NCBI RefSeq assembly: GCF_022829385.1
Contig: NZ_JAKSXX010000221.1
Location: forward strand, 1-64,000
Length of the DNA: 64,000 bases
Source: Methylobacterium sp. J-070
GTDB lineage: Bacteria; Pseudomonadota; Alphaproteobacteria; Rhizobiales; Beijerinckiaceae
Reading direction: 5' to 3'
Below the pieces are notes generated by a model. It saw nothing but the letters and a program-made list of their open reading frames with translations. It was not told where the DNA came from and ran no database searches. This document shows positions 1 through 7,613 of the stretch, piece after piece. Made by a program: the position numbers and the translations under genes. Every line of letters starts with the position of its first letter. Position 1 is the stretch's first letter.

Positions 1-78
1 AAGCTGCGCCTGCGCGCCGAGCAGACCCGCCGGGTCGAGGCCGGCACCGCGATTCCCGCCGGGAGCAACCCGTGGTGA
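1..78 (+). CDS. C-terminal end of an unidentified protein (partial)
   Basis: An open frame enters from the left edge and ends at TGA 76-78, leaving 25 visible codons of a basic, charged tail. The stop lies just before the BatD-like gene on the same strand. By the usual order of MoxR / DUF58 / von Willebrand factor A / BatD loci it may be a VWA or VWA-TPR protein, but the visible residues do not show this. The identity is inferred from context only. Confidence 0.45.
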   Translation, partial: KLRLRAEQTRRVEAGTAIPAGSNPW

Positions 79-108
79 TTCTTTTGAGTCTTCCGCGATG
101 CGCGATTG

Positions 109-276
109 CCCTCCCCCCTCTGCGGGGGAGGGTGGCCCCCGGAGGGGGTCGGGAGAGGGGAGCCCGGCTTCCGGAGAGGACTGAGCCCGTCAGGTCGGGC
201 GAGACCATGCCCGAAGCAGCGCTCCCCTCGCCCCCCCTGCTCCGCAGGGGACCCTCCCCCGCAGAGGGGGGAGGGA
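109..276. repeat. Two copies of GC-rich palindromic repeat, family A
   Basis: Two inverted copies of the ccctcccc/ctctgcggggg unit lie at about 109-137 and 230-276. The same core recurs at about 17527-17555, 38762-38793 and 62468-62496 in either orientation. The second copy falls within the 5' coding part of the BatD-like gene. Confidence 0.75.
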
Positions 277-1541
277 GGGCGCGCATCCTGGCCGCCCTGC
301 TCCTCACCCTCCTCGCCCCCCTCCTCGCCCCACGCGCCGCCCGGGCCGAGATCGAGCCGGGCGACCTCACCCTCACGGTCACCGCGGAGCTGAACGGCAA
401 CAGCGCCCCCTTCCCCCGCGAGATGGTGCTGTTGAAGATCCACGGGGTCTACCGGCAGCCGATCCTGCTGGAGGAAGTGGTGCAGCCCTCGCTGGCGAAC
501 TTTTCCTGGACGCAGCTCGGCCGGGACCACTGGAGCAAGGCCAAGCTTCCGGACGGCCAGAGCGCCATCGCGTTCGACCGCACCGTGGCGGTCTTCCCCC
601 ACCATGCCGGCCAGTTCACCATCGAGCCGTTCACCCACAAGCTCACGGTCAACGACGTCGGCGAGCGCCGGGTGGTCGAGGTCCGCTCGACGCCGATCCC
701 GTTCCCGGTGACGCCCTGGACCGCCCCCACGGGCGGCCCGGACGTCCCGGAGCCCTGGTGGCTGCCCGCCAGGGACGTGGCGATCACCGATTCCTGGAGT
801 CCGGATCCCGAGACCGTGAAGGTCGGCGAGACCACCCGGCGGATCGTCACCCTGGAGGCCCAGGGCATGGTCGCCGAGGGCCTGCCGCCCCGGCCGGTGA
901 TGCGCACCCGCGGCATCATCACCTTCGCGGGTCCCGTCACCCGCGAGACCCTGCTGACCCCCTCCGGACCGGTGGCCCGGGCCACCTACCAGTGGGACGT
1001 GAAGCCCGGCGTGCCCGAGATCATCCCCCTCGACGCCATCGCGATCCCGTGGTTCGACACCGGCACCCGCACGATGCGGGAGACCGAGATCCCGGCCCGG
1101 CAGATCGGCGGCGGCCTCCCCGACCGCGCGACCGACCGGGCGCCCCCGCCGATCCCCTCGCCGCTCGTGGTCGCCGGTGCGGCGCTCGCGGCCTTCGGGC
1201 TCGGACTGGCGCTGATCGGCTTCGGCCTCGGCCGGCCGCGCCTGCGCCTCTCCGGCCCGGCCCGGCGCGCCCTGCGGGCGACGGCCCGCGCGGGGGACCC
1301 GGCCGGGTTCCGCGCGAGTCTGGACGCGGCGATGCGCGAGGCCCCGGATCTCGCCCGGATCTGGCGGGCACGGCCCGACCTCGCGGCGGCCTTCGCGGCC
1401 CTCGACCGATCGGTCTTCGGAGCCGGGGGTGCGGGCGGCCCGGACCTGCCCGCCCTGGCCCGCGCCCTGTCGCGCTCCGAACCGGTCGCCGCGGAGCCCG
1501 GGCCGGACCGCCTGGCGCCGCTCGACGGGCCGGCCCGCTGA
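207..1541 (+). CDS. BatD-like membrane protein (MoxR/VWA locus partner)
   Basis: 444 residues from ATG 207. Hydrophobic residues of about 27-47 ending in a signal-peptidase-like APRAARA site form an export signal. A long extracytoplasmic beta-rich region follows. A single transmembrane helix lies near residues 318-340, with a short basic cytoplasmic tail behind it. This is the architecture of BatD/oxygen-tolerance proteins, which work with MoxR ATPases and VWA proteins at the membrane; MxaA of the methanol dehydrogenase cluster belongs to the same kind of system. The frame is open back to GTG 72, but that stretch is made of dispersed palindromic repeat. I chose ATG 207, although a second repeat copy (about 230-276) still lies inside the N-terminal coding region. 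The family call rests on architecture and general sequence character. The substrate is unknown. Confidence 0.6.
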   Translation: MPEAALPSPPLLRRGPSPAEGGGRARILAALLLTLLAPLLAPRAARAEIEPGDLTLTVTAELNGNSAPFPREMVLLKIHGVYRQPILLEEVVQPSLANFSWTQLGRDHWSKAKLPDGQSAIAFDRTVAVFPHHAGQFTIEPFTHKLTVNDVGERRVVEVRSTPIPFPVTPWTAPTGGPDVPEPWWLPARDVAITDSWSPDPETVKVGETTRRIVTLEAQGMVAEGLPPRPVMRTRGIITFAGPVTRETLLTPSGPVARATYQWDVKPGVPEIIPLDAIAIPWFDTGTRTMRETEIPARQIGGGLPDRATDRAPPPIPSPLVVAGAALAAFGLGLALIGFGLGRPRLRLSGPARRALRATARAGDPAGFRASLDAAMREAPDLARIWRARPDLAAAFAALDRSVFGAGGAGGPDLPALARALSRSEPVAAEPGPDRLAPLDGPAR

Positions 1542-1643
1542 TCGCCGCCGGGGCGATCCAGGCTTTGTGAAGACCCGTCCGGGAACGGCCCGCGCCGCGG
1601 CGATTTGGGCTGCCGGCGCTGATCGCCACCGGAGATGTCATCC

Positions 1644-2075
1644 ATGCCCGCGACCCTGCACCGACCCGCCCGTGCGCTCGCCGCGACGCTGGTCGCCGCC
1701 CTCGTCCTGCCGGCCGCGCTCCCGACCGCGGCCTCCGCCCGGTCCTCGGGGACCGAGCGCACCCTGAAGATGGTCGACACCGACAACGACGGCACGATCG
1801 ATCTGGCCGAGGCCCAGGCCGCCGCCGGCAAGACCTTCGACGCCGCCGAGAAGGACAAGGACGGCACCGTCGACGCCAAGGAGCTGAAGGGCCGGGTCAG
1901 CAAGAAGGACCTGAAGGCGGCCGACACCGACGCCGACGGCACCCTCGACCGCAAGGAGTACCTCGCCCTGGCCGAGAGCCGCTTCAAGGCGGCCGATCCC
2001 GACGGCGACGGCAAGCTCGACGCCAAGGAACTCAAGACCGCGGCCGGACGGAGCCTGCTGCAGCTCCTCAAGTAA
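1644..2075 (+). CDS. Lanmodulin-like EF-hand protein, exported
   Basis: 143 residues. A hydrophobic signal peptide (about 8-32) ends in TAASA. Four 12-residue EF-hand loops follow at 45-56, 69-80, 94-105 and 118-129. They read DTDNDGTIDLAE, EKDKDGTVDAKE, DTDADGTLDRKE and DPDGDGKLDAKE. Each has acidic residues at loop positions 1, 3, 5, 9 and 12. The loops are only 12, 13 and 12 residues apart, the tight spacing that marks lanmodulin, the periplasmic lanthanide-binding protein of Methylorubrum extorquens. The linkers are also close to lanmodulin (an ELKGRVS segment after EF2, a FKAA segment before EF4). The proline at loop position 2 typical of lanmodulin is kept only in EF4, and EF2 starts with Glu. 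Metal preference may therefore be altered. ATG 1644 has GGAG at 1631-1634; ATG 1635 is an alternative. Confidence 0.85.
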   Translation: MPATLHRPARALAATLVAALVLPAALPTAASARSSGTERTLKMVDTDNDGTIDLAEAQAAAGKTFDAAEKDKDGTVDAKELKGRVSKKDLKAADTDADGTLDRKEYLALAESRFKAADPDGDGKLDAKELKTAAGRSLLQLLK

Positions 2076-2254
2076 GGCCGCCGGCCCGGACGAGCGCCGT
2101 TGCACAGTTCCTGAGCAAGTATTATTCCTGTGCAACGGCTCAAGATCTGAGCAGGCATCAATATCTTGCACGTCATTGCGTCAACTGAATTGCCTCCGTA
2201 GGGTCTCGATCACCGAGCGACAAGCATCGGGTCGAACAATCTGGGAGGCACGCG

Positions 2255-2755
2255 ATGGCACGCACGAACGAGGTCAAGGACAGGTTTCGCGCACGGCTGC
2301 AGGAGGCCGATGCCCGCAGCAACGATTTCCGCAGGAAGCTGCTGGAGGACGGCGCCCGGGCGCTGGAGCCGGTGGTCGGGGTGCTGAACCTCATGGCCGA
2401 AGTCCTCAACGAGGAGGACAACGTCCACGGCAGCATCAGCGGCCTCGAGGCCAAGATCGATCAGGACAACTTCATCAGCCTCTGCGCGCAGCTGCGCGGG
2501 ACCGACACCGAGCAGAAGATCAAGATCAAGTACGGTCCGGAACTCGGCGGCAGCAACTACATCTCGGTCTCGGGCCTGAACCAGCGCTACAACGAGCGCC
2601 TCGTGCCGGGGGCCGCGAGCTGCGCCGTCGGCCGGACCGTCGGCAGCGACATCCAGCTCGACGAGCATCGGGGGGACGAACTCGCCGAGGTGGTCCGCGA
2701 GGTGGTGGAGGATTTCTACGCCGCCCAGATCGAGCAGCGCAGCCATTTCGCCTAA
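2255..2755 (+). CDS. Hypothetical protein, 166 aa, soluble
   Basis: ATG 2255 follows a GGGAGG-type ribosome site at about 2241-2246. The product has no signal peptide or membrane segment. The first 60 residues are charged and helical (ARLQEADARSNDFRRKLLED). A central part, roughly 65-120, contains the pattern IKIKYGPELGGSNYISVSGL, and the end is acidic (ELAEVVREVVEDFYAAQIEQ). I recognise no family. It stands alone between the lanmodulin-like gene and the fluoride riboswitch, preceded by a comparatively AT-rich stretch (2100-2200) that probably holds its promoter. Codon use and third-position GC look like those of its neighbours, so it is likely a real gene. Confidence 0.7.
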   Translation: MARTNEVKDRFRARLQEADARSNDFRRKLLEDGARALEPVVGVLNLMAEVLNEEDNVHGSISGLEAKIDQDNFISLCAQLRGTDTEQKIKIKYGPELGGSNYISVSGLNQRYNERLVPGAASCAVGRTVGSDIQLDEHRGDELAEVVREVVEDFYAAQIEQRSHFA

Positions 2756-2842
2756 ACGCGCTGACGCCCCCGCGGATCCGGAGGCGGGACGGGTCCGCAA
2801 AACCCGATTCCCCTTTGCGGCGTCCTGCGCTAAGCCTGCCCG

Positions 2843-2912
2843 CGATGGGGATGGAGCTCCCCGACAACCGCCCGGCGCACCGATCCTGTGCCGGGCTGAT
2901 GGCTCCTACCGC
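2843..2912 (+). promoter_or_regulatory. Fluoride (crcB) riboswitch aptamer
   Basis: The stretch contains the conserved parts of the crcB motif in order. GATGGGGATGGAGCTCCCC (2844-2862) supplies the first stem and the GGNGAUG-type element. A second hairpin (CCCGGC ... GCCGGG, about 2871-2895) follows, then GCTGATGGCTCCTAC (2895-2909), which closes the pseudoknot and the GGAGC/GGCTCC pairing. It ends about 87 bases before the crcB start. Fluoride binding normally turns on expression of the exporter. The call rests on motif recognition plus position; the match is strong. Confidence 0.9.
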
Positions 2913-2998
2913 ACGGGCGCGCCTCCGCGGCCCGCGGTGGGGCCGTGTGCCGAAGCCGCGACATGACGGGGCCGCCCGACCGTACAGGAAGGGCAGGC

Positions 2999-3388
2999 AT
3001 GATCAACACCCTCATCGTCATCCTCGGGGCCGGGCTCGGAGGCGGGGCCCGCCACGGCGTCAACGTGGCGGTGGCGCGGCTGCTGCCGGGCCTCGGCTTT
3101 CCGCTGGCCACGCTGATCATCAACGTGCTGGGCTCGTTCCTGATGGGGGTGCTGGCGGAAGGCTTCGCCCTGCGCGGCGCGGCGGGCCATCCGGCCCGGC
3201 TGTTCCTGACCACCGGGGTGCTCGGCGGCTTCACCACCTTCTCGACCTTCTCGCTCGACGCGATCAGCCTGTACGAGCGCGGCGAGACGGCGGCGGCCGC
3301 CCTCTACGTGCTGGCCTCGGTGGCGGCGGGGCTCGCGGGTCTGCTCGCGGGCCTCGCCCTGGTCCGGTCGGTCCTGAGCGGGGGTTGA
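2999..3388 (+). CDS. crcB: Fluoride channel/exporter CrcB (Fluc)
   Basis: 129 residues with four hydrophobic helices, the normal size for a Fluc dimer subunit in the inner membrane. It relieves fluoride toxicity by passive export. Family motifs are present: GGGARHGVN near the N terminus, INVLGSFLMG in helix 2, and GVLGGFTTFSTFS, which carries the pore phenylalanines and the Na+-site break, in helix 3. ATG 2999 is chosen because it has the ribosome site AGGAAGGG upstream and matches the usual N terminus; the frame is open from 2945. The gene is preceded by a fluoride riboswitch, so it is probably induced by fluoride. It is convergent with ppsR, 46 bases away. Confidence 0.95.
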   Translation: MINTLIVILGAGLGGGARHGVNVAVARLLPGLGFPLATLIINVLGSFLMGVLAEGFALRGAAGHPARLFLTTGVLGGFTTFSTFSLDAISLYERGETAAAALYVLASVAAGLAGLLAGLALVRSVLSGG

Positions 3389-3434
3389 ACGGGTCCCGGT
3401 CTCGAACGGCCCGCGGCCTTCGGAAGCCCGGGCC

Positions 3435-4265
3435 TCAATCGGCGATGAACTTCAGCCGGTGGTCGCGGTGGAGATCGACGATCGCCGCCGCGGTCTCCTC
3501 GATGGAGCGCCGGGTCACGTCGATGGTCGGCCAGCGGTTCTTCGTGAACAGCCGGCGGGACGCGGTGATCTCGTCGGCCACCGCCGAGCGGTCGACATAC
3601 ATCGAGGATTCGTCGGCGTTCAGGCTGGACAGCCGGTTCTGGCGGATCTGCACGATCCGCTCCGGCGAGGCGAACAGGCCCACCACCAGGGGCTTGCGGG
3701 CGCGCTCGAGGGCGGGCGGCAGCGGCATCCCCGGCACCAGCGGCAGGTTGGTGGTCTTGAGGCCGCGATTGGCGAGGTAGATCGAGGTCGGGGTCTTCGA
3801 GGTCCGGCTGACCCCGAGCAGGATCACGTCGGCCTCCTCCAGGTCCTCGGGCAGGTTGCCGTCGTCGTGGGCGAGCGTGAAGTTCATCGCGTCGATGCGC
3901 TTGAAATACTCCGCGTTGAGCATGTGCTGGGCGCCGGGCCGGGCGGTGGTCTCGGCGCCGAGATAGGCGCGCAGCAGGTCGTGGACCGGCCGCAGCACCG
4001 ACAGGCAGGGCGACCCGGTCTCCCGGGCGACCTCCTCCAGCCGCTCGCCGAGGTCGCCCCCCACCAGGGTGTAGAGCACGAGGCCCGGCGCCGCCCGGAT
4101 CTCCGAGATCACCCGGTCGAGCTGCGCCGCCGAGCGCACCAGCGGGTAGACGTGCTCGATCGCCGACACGCCCTCGTACTGCGCGGCGGCCGCCCGCCCG
4201 ACATTGATCAGCGTCTCGCCGGTGGAGTCGGAGACGAGGTGGAGGTGGAAATAGCTGCGGCCCAT
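3435..4265 (-). CDS. ppsR: Pyruvate, phosphate dikinase / PEP synthase regulatory protein (DUF299)
   Basis: 276 residues, normal for the family. This bifunctional kinase/pyrophosphorylase switches PEP synthase or pyruvate phosphate dikinase off by ADP-dependent phosphorylation and on by phosphate-dependent removal. The nucleotide loop GVSRTSKTPTS lies at about 150-160, and the N terminus (HLHLVSDSTGET) is typical. The frame is open to 4520; ATG 4265 (MGRSYFHL) matches family starts. The gene diverges from hemE across a gap of 473 bases. In Caulobacter the same ppsR-hemE gap is the chromosomal origin. Confidence 0.95.
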   Translation of the reverse strand: MGRSYFHLHLVSDSTGETLINVGRAAAAQYEGVSAIEHVYPLVRSAAQLDRVISEIRAAPGLVLYTLVGGDLGERLEEVARETGSPCLSVLRPVHDLLRAYLGAETTARPGAQHMLNAEYFKRIDAMNFTLAHDDGNLPEDLEEADVILLGVSRTSKTPTSIYLANRGLKTTNLPLVPGMPLPPALERARKPLVVGLFASPERIVQIRQNRLSSLNADESSMYVDRSAVADEITASRRLFTKNRWPTIDVTRRSIEETAAAIVDLHRDHRLKFIAD

Positions 4266-4337
4266 CCGGTCGTCTCCGCGGTCGCTGTCCTGCCGGGACC
4301 GCGTTGTCCACCGTCGGCCGCCAGGGGAGTCGATGAG

Positions 4338-4346
4338 TGTGGATAG
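4338..4346 (-). promoter_or_regulatory. DnaA box (8 of 9)
   Basis: TGTGGATAG differs from the reverse consensus TGTGGATAA only at the last base. It is the best DnaA-like site in the predicted origin. Confidence 0.6.
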
Positions 4347-4535
4347 GATGCCGCGTCGGGCCGGTCCAGGGCGATTCCGTTGCGCACTATCGACTCCGCC
4401 GTTCACAGGCGGATGATCGGCGCACGCGGAATCCGCCCCGCTGGGAGAATCCGGGACGAATCCGCGGCCGCACAGGACTCGGCGCTGCCAAGCGGCTGCC
4501 GGATCTGGCCGTTCTGGCAAGATGGAGCGAATCCT

Positions 4536-4550
4536 TTAAAGCTCCGTTAA
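4536..4550 (+). promoter_or_regulatory. CtrA binding site TTAA-N7-TTAA
   Basis: TTAA (4536-4539), seven bases, TTAA (4547-4550): a perfect match to the CtrA recognition pattern. The overlap with the GAATC site at 4529 and the position in the origin gap suggest replication control, as CtrA does at the Caulobacter origin. It lies about 190 bases before hemE, so a promoter role is the alternative. Confidence 0.65.
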
Positions 4551-4738
4551 CGGCGCGGCGGCGGGGACCGCCTGTGGACCGGATTGCGCTCCCGACATTC
4601 CGGCCCCCAAGAGAAAAAACAGAGTCCTAGATTCTCTCTTTTCTTTTCGAAGGGGCCTGTGTGGGGATCGCGGCGCCGCGACTCGACACGGGGCGCGCCG
4701 ACGGGCATGCGGGATGGGCTGAGCGGGTGGGAGCGCAG

Positions 4739-5869
<1,131 letters not shown>

Positions 5870-5873
5870 GAGC

Positions 5874-6305
5874 GTGCTGTACGACTGGATCAAGGCCGGG
5901 CACGTCATCAGCCTGATCGCCTGGATGGCGGGGATGCTCTACCTGCCGCGGCTGTTCGTCTACCACGCCGGCCTGCCGCCGGGCTCGGAGGCGCAGGCCG
6001 CGACCTTCAAGGTGATGGAGCGCCGCCTGCTCAAGGCGATCATGACCCCGGCGCTGATCGCCACCTGGGTGTTCGGGCTGATCCTCGCCGGGATGAGCGG
6101 CTACTACGCGGCTCCGTGGCTGCAGGCGAAGGTCGTGCTGGTCCTGGCGATGTCGGGGATCCACGGCTGGCTCGCCCGGATGGTCAAGGACTTCGCGGCC
6201 GACCGGAACACCCGCGCGCCCCGGTTCTACCGGGTGCTCAACGAGGTGCCGACGCTCCTGATGATCGGCATCGTTATCCTGGCGATCGTCAAGCCGGGCC
6301 TCTGA
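5874..6305 (+). CDS. hemJ: Protoporphyrinogen IX oxidase HemJ
   Basis: 143 residues with four hydrophobic segments. HemJ is the membrane, heme-containing protoporphyrinogen oxidase of most alphaproteobacteria. The conserved N terminus WIKAGHVISLIAWMAGMLYL holds the family histidine, followed by PRLFVYH and later HGWLARMVKDF. Start GTG 5874 gives the standard N terminus and lies four bases after hemE. The product acts two steps after HemE, so the pairing makes biological sense. An inverted repeat without a T-run (about 6308-6328) follows. Confidence 0.95.
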   Translation: MLYDWIKAGHVISLIAWMAGMLYLPRLFVYHAGLPPGSEAQAATFKVMERRLLKAIMTPALIATWVFGLILAGMSGYYAAPWLQAKVVLVLAMSGIHGWLARMVKDFAADRNTRAPRFYRVLNEVPTLLMIGIVILAIVKPGL

Positions 6306-6388
6306 TCCGGGGATCCTGTGATCCCCGCCGGATTCCCCACGCCCCGACGCGGCGCGGAGCCTTTGCACCGCCGGGCCGTTGGGAGGCC

Positions 6389-6745
6389 ATGACGAAGCCG
6401 CTCCTCCTCGCCGCCTTGCTAGCCGCCCTCGCCGGCTCGACCGCCGCGCCACCCGCCCGGGCCGCGAGCTTCCCCTGCGCGAAGGCCGGGGCCCCCGACG
6501 AGACGGCGATCTGCGCCCATCTCCCGCTCAACGACCGGGACGTCGAGATGGCGACCCGGTTCGAGATCCTGAAGAGCGTGCTGCCGATGGGCGGCCAGGC
6601 GAAGCTGCGCGACGATCAGGAGGCGTGGCTGCAGGAGCGCCGGACCTGCGGCGCCGACGTCGCCTGCCTCACCACGGCCTACGACGCCCGGCTCAAGGTG
6701 CTGCGCGGGGTGCTGGCGGAGTTCGCCAAGCAGGGGCCGCAGTAG
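6389..6745 (+). CDS. Secreted LprI-type (DUF1311) protein
   Basis: 118 residues: a signal peptide (1-about 28, ending PPARA), then the cysteine pattern of the lysozyme-inhibitor LprI N-terminal domain. That pattern is a first Cys, E-x-x-IC, a central Q-x-x-W-L-x-x-R-x-x-C and a final C-L-x-x-x-Y-x-x-R. Such proteins are periplasmic or outer-surface; LprI of Mycobacterium inhibits lysozyme, but most members are untested. ATG 6389 follows GGGAGG. The gene stands alone, convergent with higA. Confidence 0.8.
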   Translation: MTKPLLLAALLAALAGSTAAPPARAASFPCAKAGAPDETAICAHLPLNDRDVEMATRFEILKSVLPMGGQAKLRDDQEAWLQERRTCGADVACLTTAYDARLKVLRGVLAEFAKQGPQ

Positions 6746-6770
6746 AGATCGACGCAAACACGCCGGATCC

Positions 6771-7178
6771 CTACAGACCGAGGAACATCGCCGCCGGGAA
6801 CGCGAAGCGCGCGCTCAGGGCCCGGGCCTGACGGATGTTGATCTGACGCTTGCCGCTCAGGATCTCCGAGACGACGGATTGCGGACCTACCTCCGGCAGC
6901 TCACCCTGGCCGAGGCCGCGTTCGTCCATGATGTAGCGCAACGCGGCGGCACCGGTGACCTGCGGCATGGGGCGCTGCGCCGCGTCGTAGGCCTCGATCA
7001 AATCGCCCATGCGGGAGGCGAGAACCGCCAGGGGATGATCCTCGTCCTCGCCGATGAGGCTCAGGATCTGGTCCATGGCCTGGACCAGCCGATCGTAGTC
7101 ACGTCGGTTCGCCGGGGCGGTCAGCAGGGGGGCGACGTGCGGCCAATGCGCGACGGCCTTCTCCACGAGGGTGGTCAT
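6771..7178 (-). CDS. higA: HigA-type antitoxin with HTH domain
   Basis: 135 residues. The C-terminal half (about 70-135) is a Cro/CI-like helix-turn-helix: LRYIMDERGLGQGELPEVG, then VVSEILSGKRQINIRQARAL. The N-terminal half is helical and acidic (IGEDEDHPLAVLASRMGDLIEAY), the usual layout of HigA partners of HigB. It would bind and neutralise HigB and repress the operon. It starts four bases after the higB stop, so the order is toxin then antitoxin, typical of higBA. Confidence 0.88.
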   Translation of the reverse strand: MTTLVEKAVAHWPHVAPLLTAPANRRDYDRLVQAMDQILSLIGEDEDHPLAVLASRMGDLIEAYDAAQRPMPQVTGAAALRYIMDERGLGQGELPEVGPQSVVSEILSGKRQINIRQARALSARFAFPAAMFLGL

Positions 7179-7182
7179 CGAT

Positions 7183-7470
7183 CTACCCCTTCCATTTGCC
7201 CTTGTCGTACGTGGCGTGATCCATAATAGCTTGGATATAGATCTTCTTGTATTTATATTGAACGACAGAAATTAAACTCAATTTTTTGCCGCCGATATCG
7301 AACACATGCAGGCGACCGACCTTGTCGGTTGCCGAAAACAGCGCTTTCATTTGAGCGAAGTCGCGCGGTTCCGAACTCCTTATCAGTCGATACCGGGCAT
7401 CGAGCGCATCGGCGGCATGGGGCCATGTCCGCTTGGCCTCCCAGATCCGCGCTTGCGTGATGACGTGCAT
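7183..7470 (-). CDS. higB: HigB-type mRNA interferase toxin
   Basis: 95 residues of the HigB_toxin family (RelE fold), which cuts mRNA on the ribosome. Conserved parts are the MHVITQARIWE start, WPHAADALDARYRLI, GGKKLSLISVVQYKYKKIYI and the C-terminal HATYDKGKWK. Start ATG 7470 gives the family N terminus; the frame is open to 7542. The 3' half of the gene (7185-7330) is much more AT-rich than the neighbours, pointing to recent acquisition. It lies between a LprI-like gene and the his genes. Confidence 0.92.
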   Translation of the reverse strand: MHVITQARIWEAKRTWPHAADALDARYRLIRSSEPRDFAQMKALFSATDKVGRLHVFDIGGKKLSLISVVQYKYKKIYIQAIMDHATYDKGKWKG

Positions 7471-7613
7471 GGGTTCGAGGCCACATCGCAGTGTGCGATG
7501 CGCGCAGGCCGGTGTCACGGCGAGAAGCGACCGCCGGCGCAAAGCGGCCCGCGCATGCCAGTGGCGAATGCCGGCGCTGTCCGATCAGCAACGCGCGCTT
7601 TTGAGCCGGCTCG

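Larger units (their letters stand above)
4327..4684. promoter_or_regulatory. Cluster of eleven GANTC (CcrM methylation) sites
   Basis: GANTC occurs at 4327, 4373, 4392, 4429, 4447, 4458, 4476, 4529, 4622, 4630 and 4680. At this base composition about one would be expected in a stretch this long. CcrM methylates GANTC in alphaproteobacteria and links methylation state to passage of the replication fork. Confidence 0.85.
4266..4738. other. Predicted chromosomal replication origin (oriC)
   Basis: This non-coding gap separates divergent ppsR and hemE, the same pair that borders the Caulobacter origin. It contains DnaA-box-like 9-mers at 4304-4312 (TTGTCCACC), 4338-4346 (TGTGGATAG, one mismatch from consensus), 4573-4581 and 4660-4668. 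It also has a perfect CtrA half-site pair at 4536-4550, an AT-rich tract at about 4607-4651 that could be the unwinding element, and eleven GANTC sites. The parA-parB genes and parS sites lie within about 50 kb. That it is the origin is inferred from synteny and motifs. Confidence 0.75.

Noticed and set aside
4337..4630. 97-codon open frame in the ppsR-hemE gap
   Set aside because: It lacks a ribosome site and family features and lies across origin-like motifs.
6308..6328. Inverted repeat after hemJ considered as an intrinsic terminator
   Set aside because: The stem is short (GGGGATC/GATCCCC) and no T-run follows.
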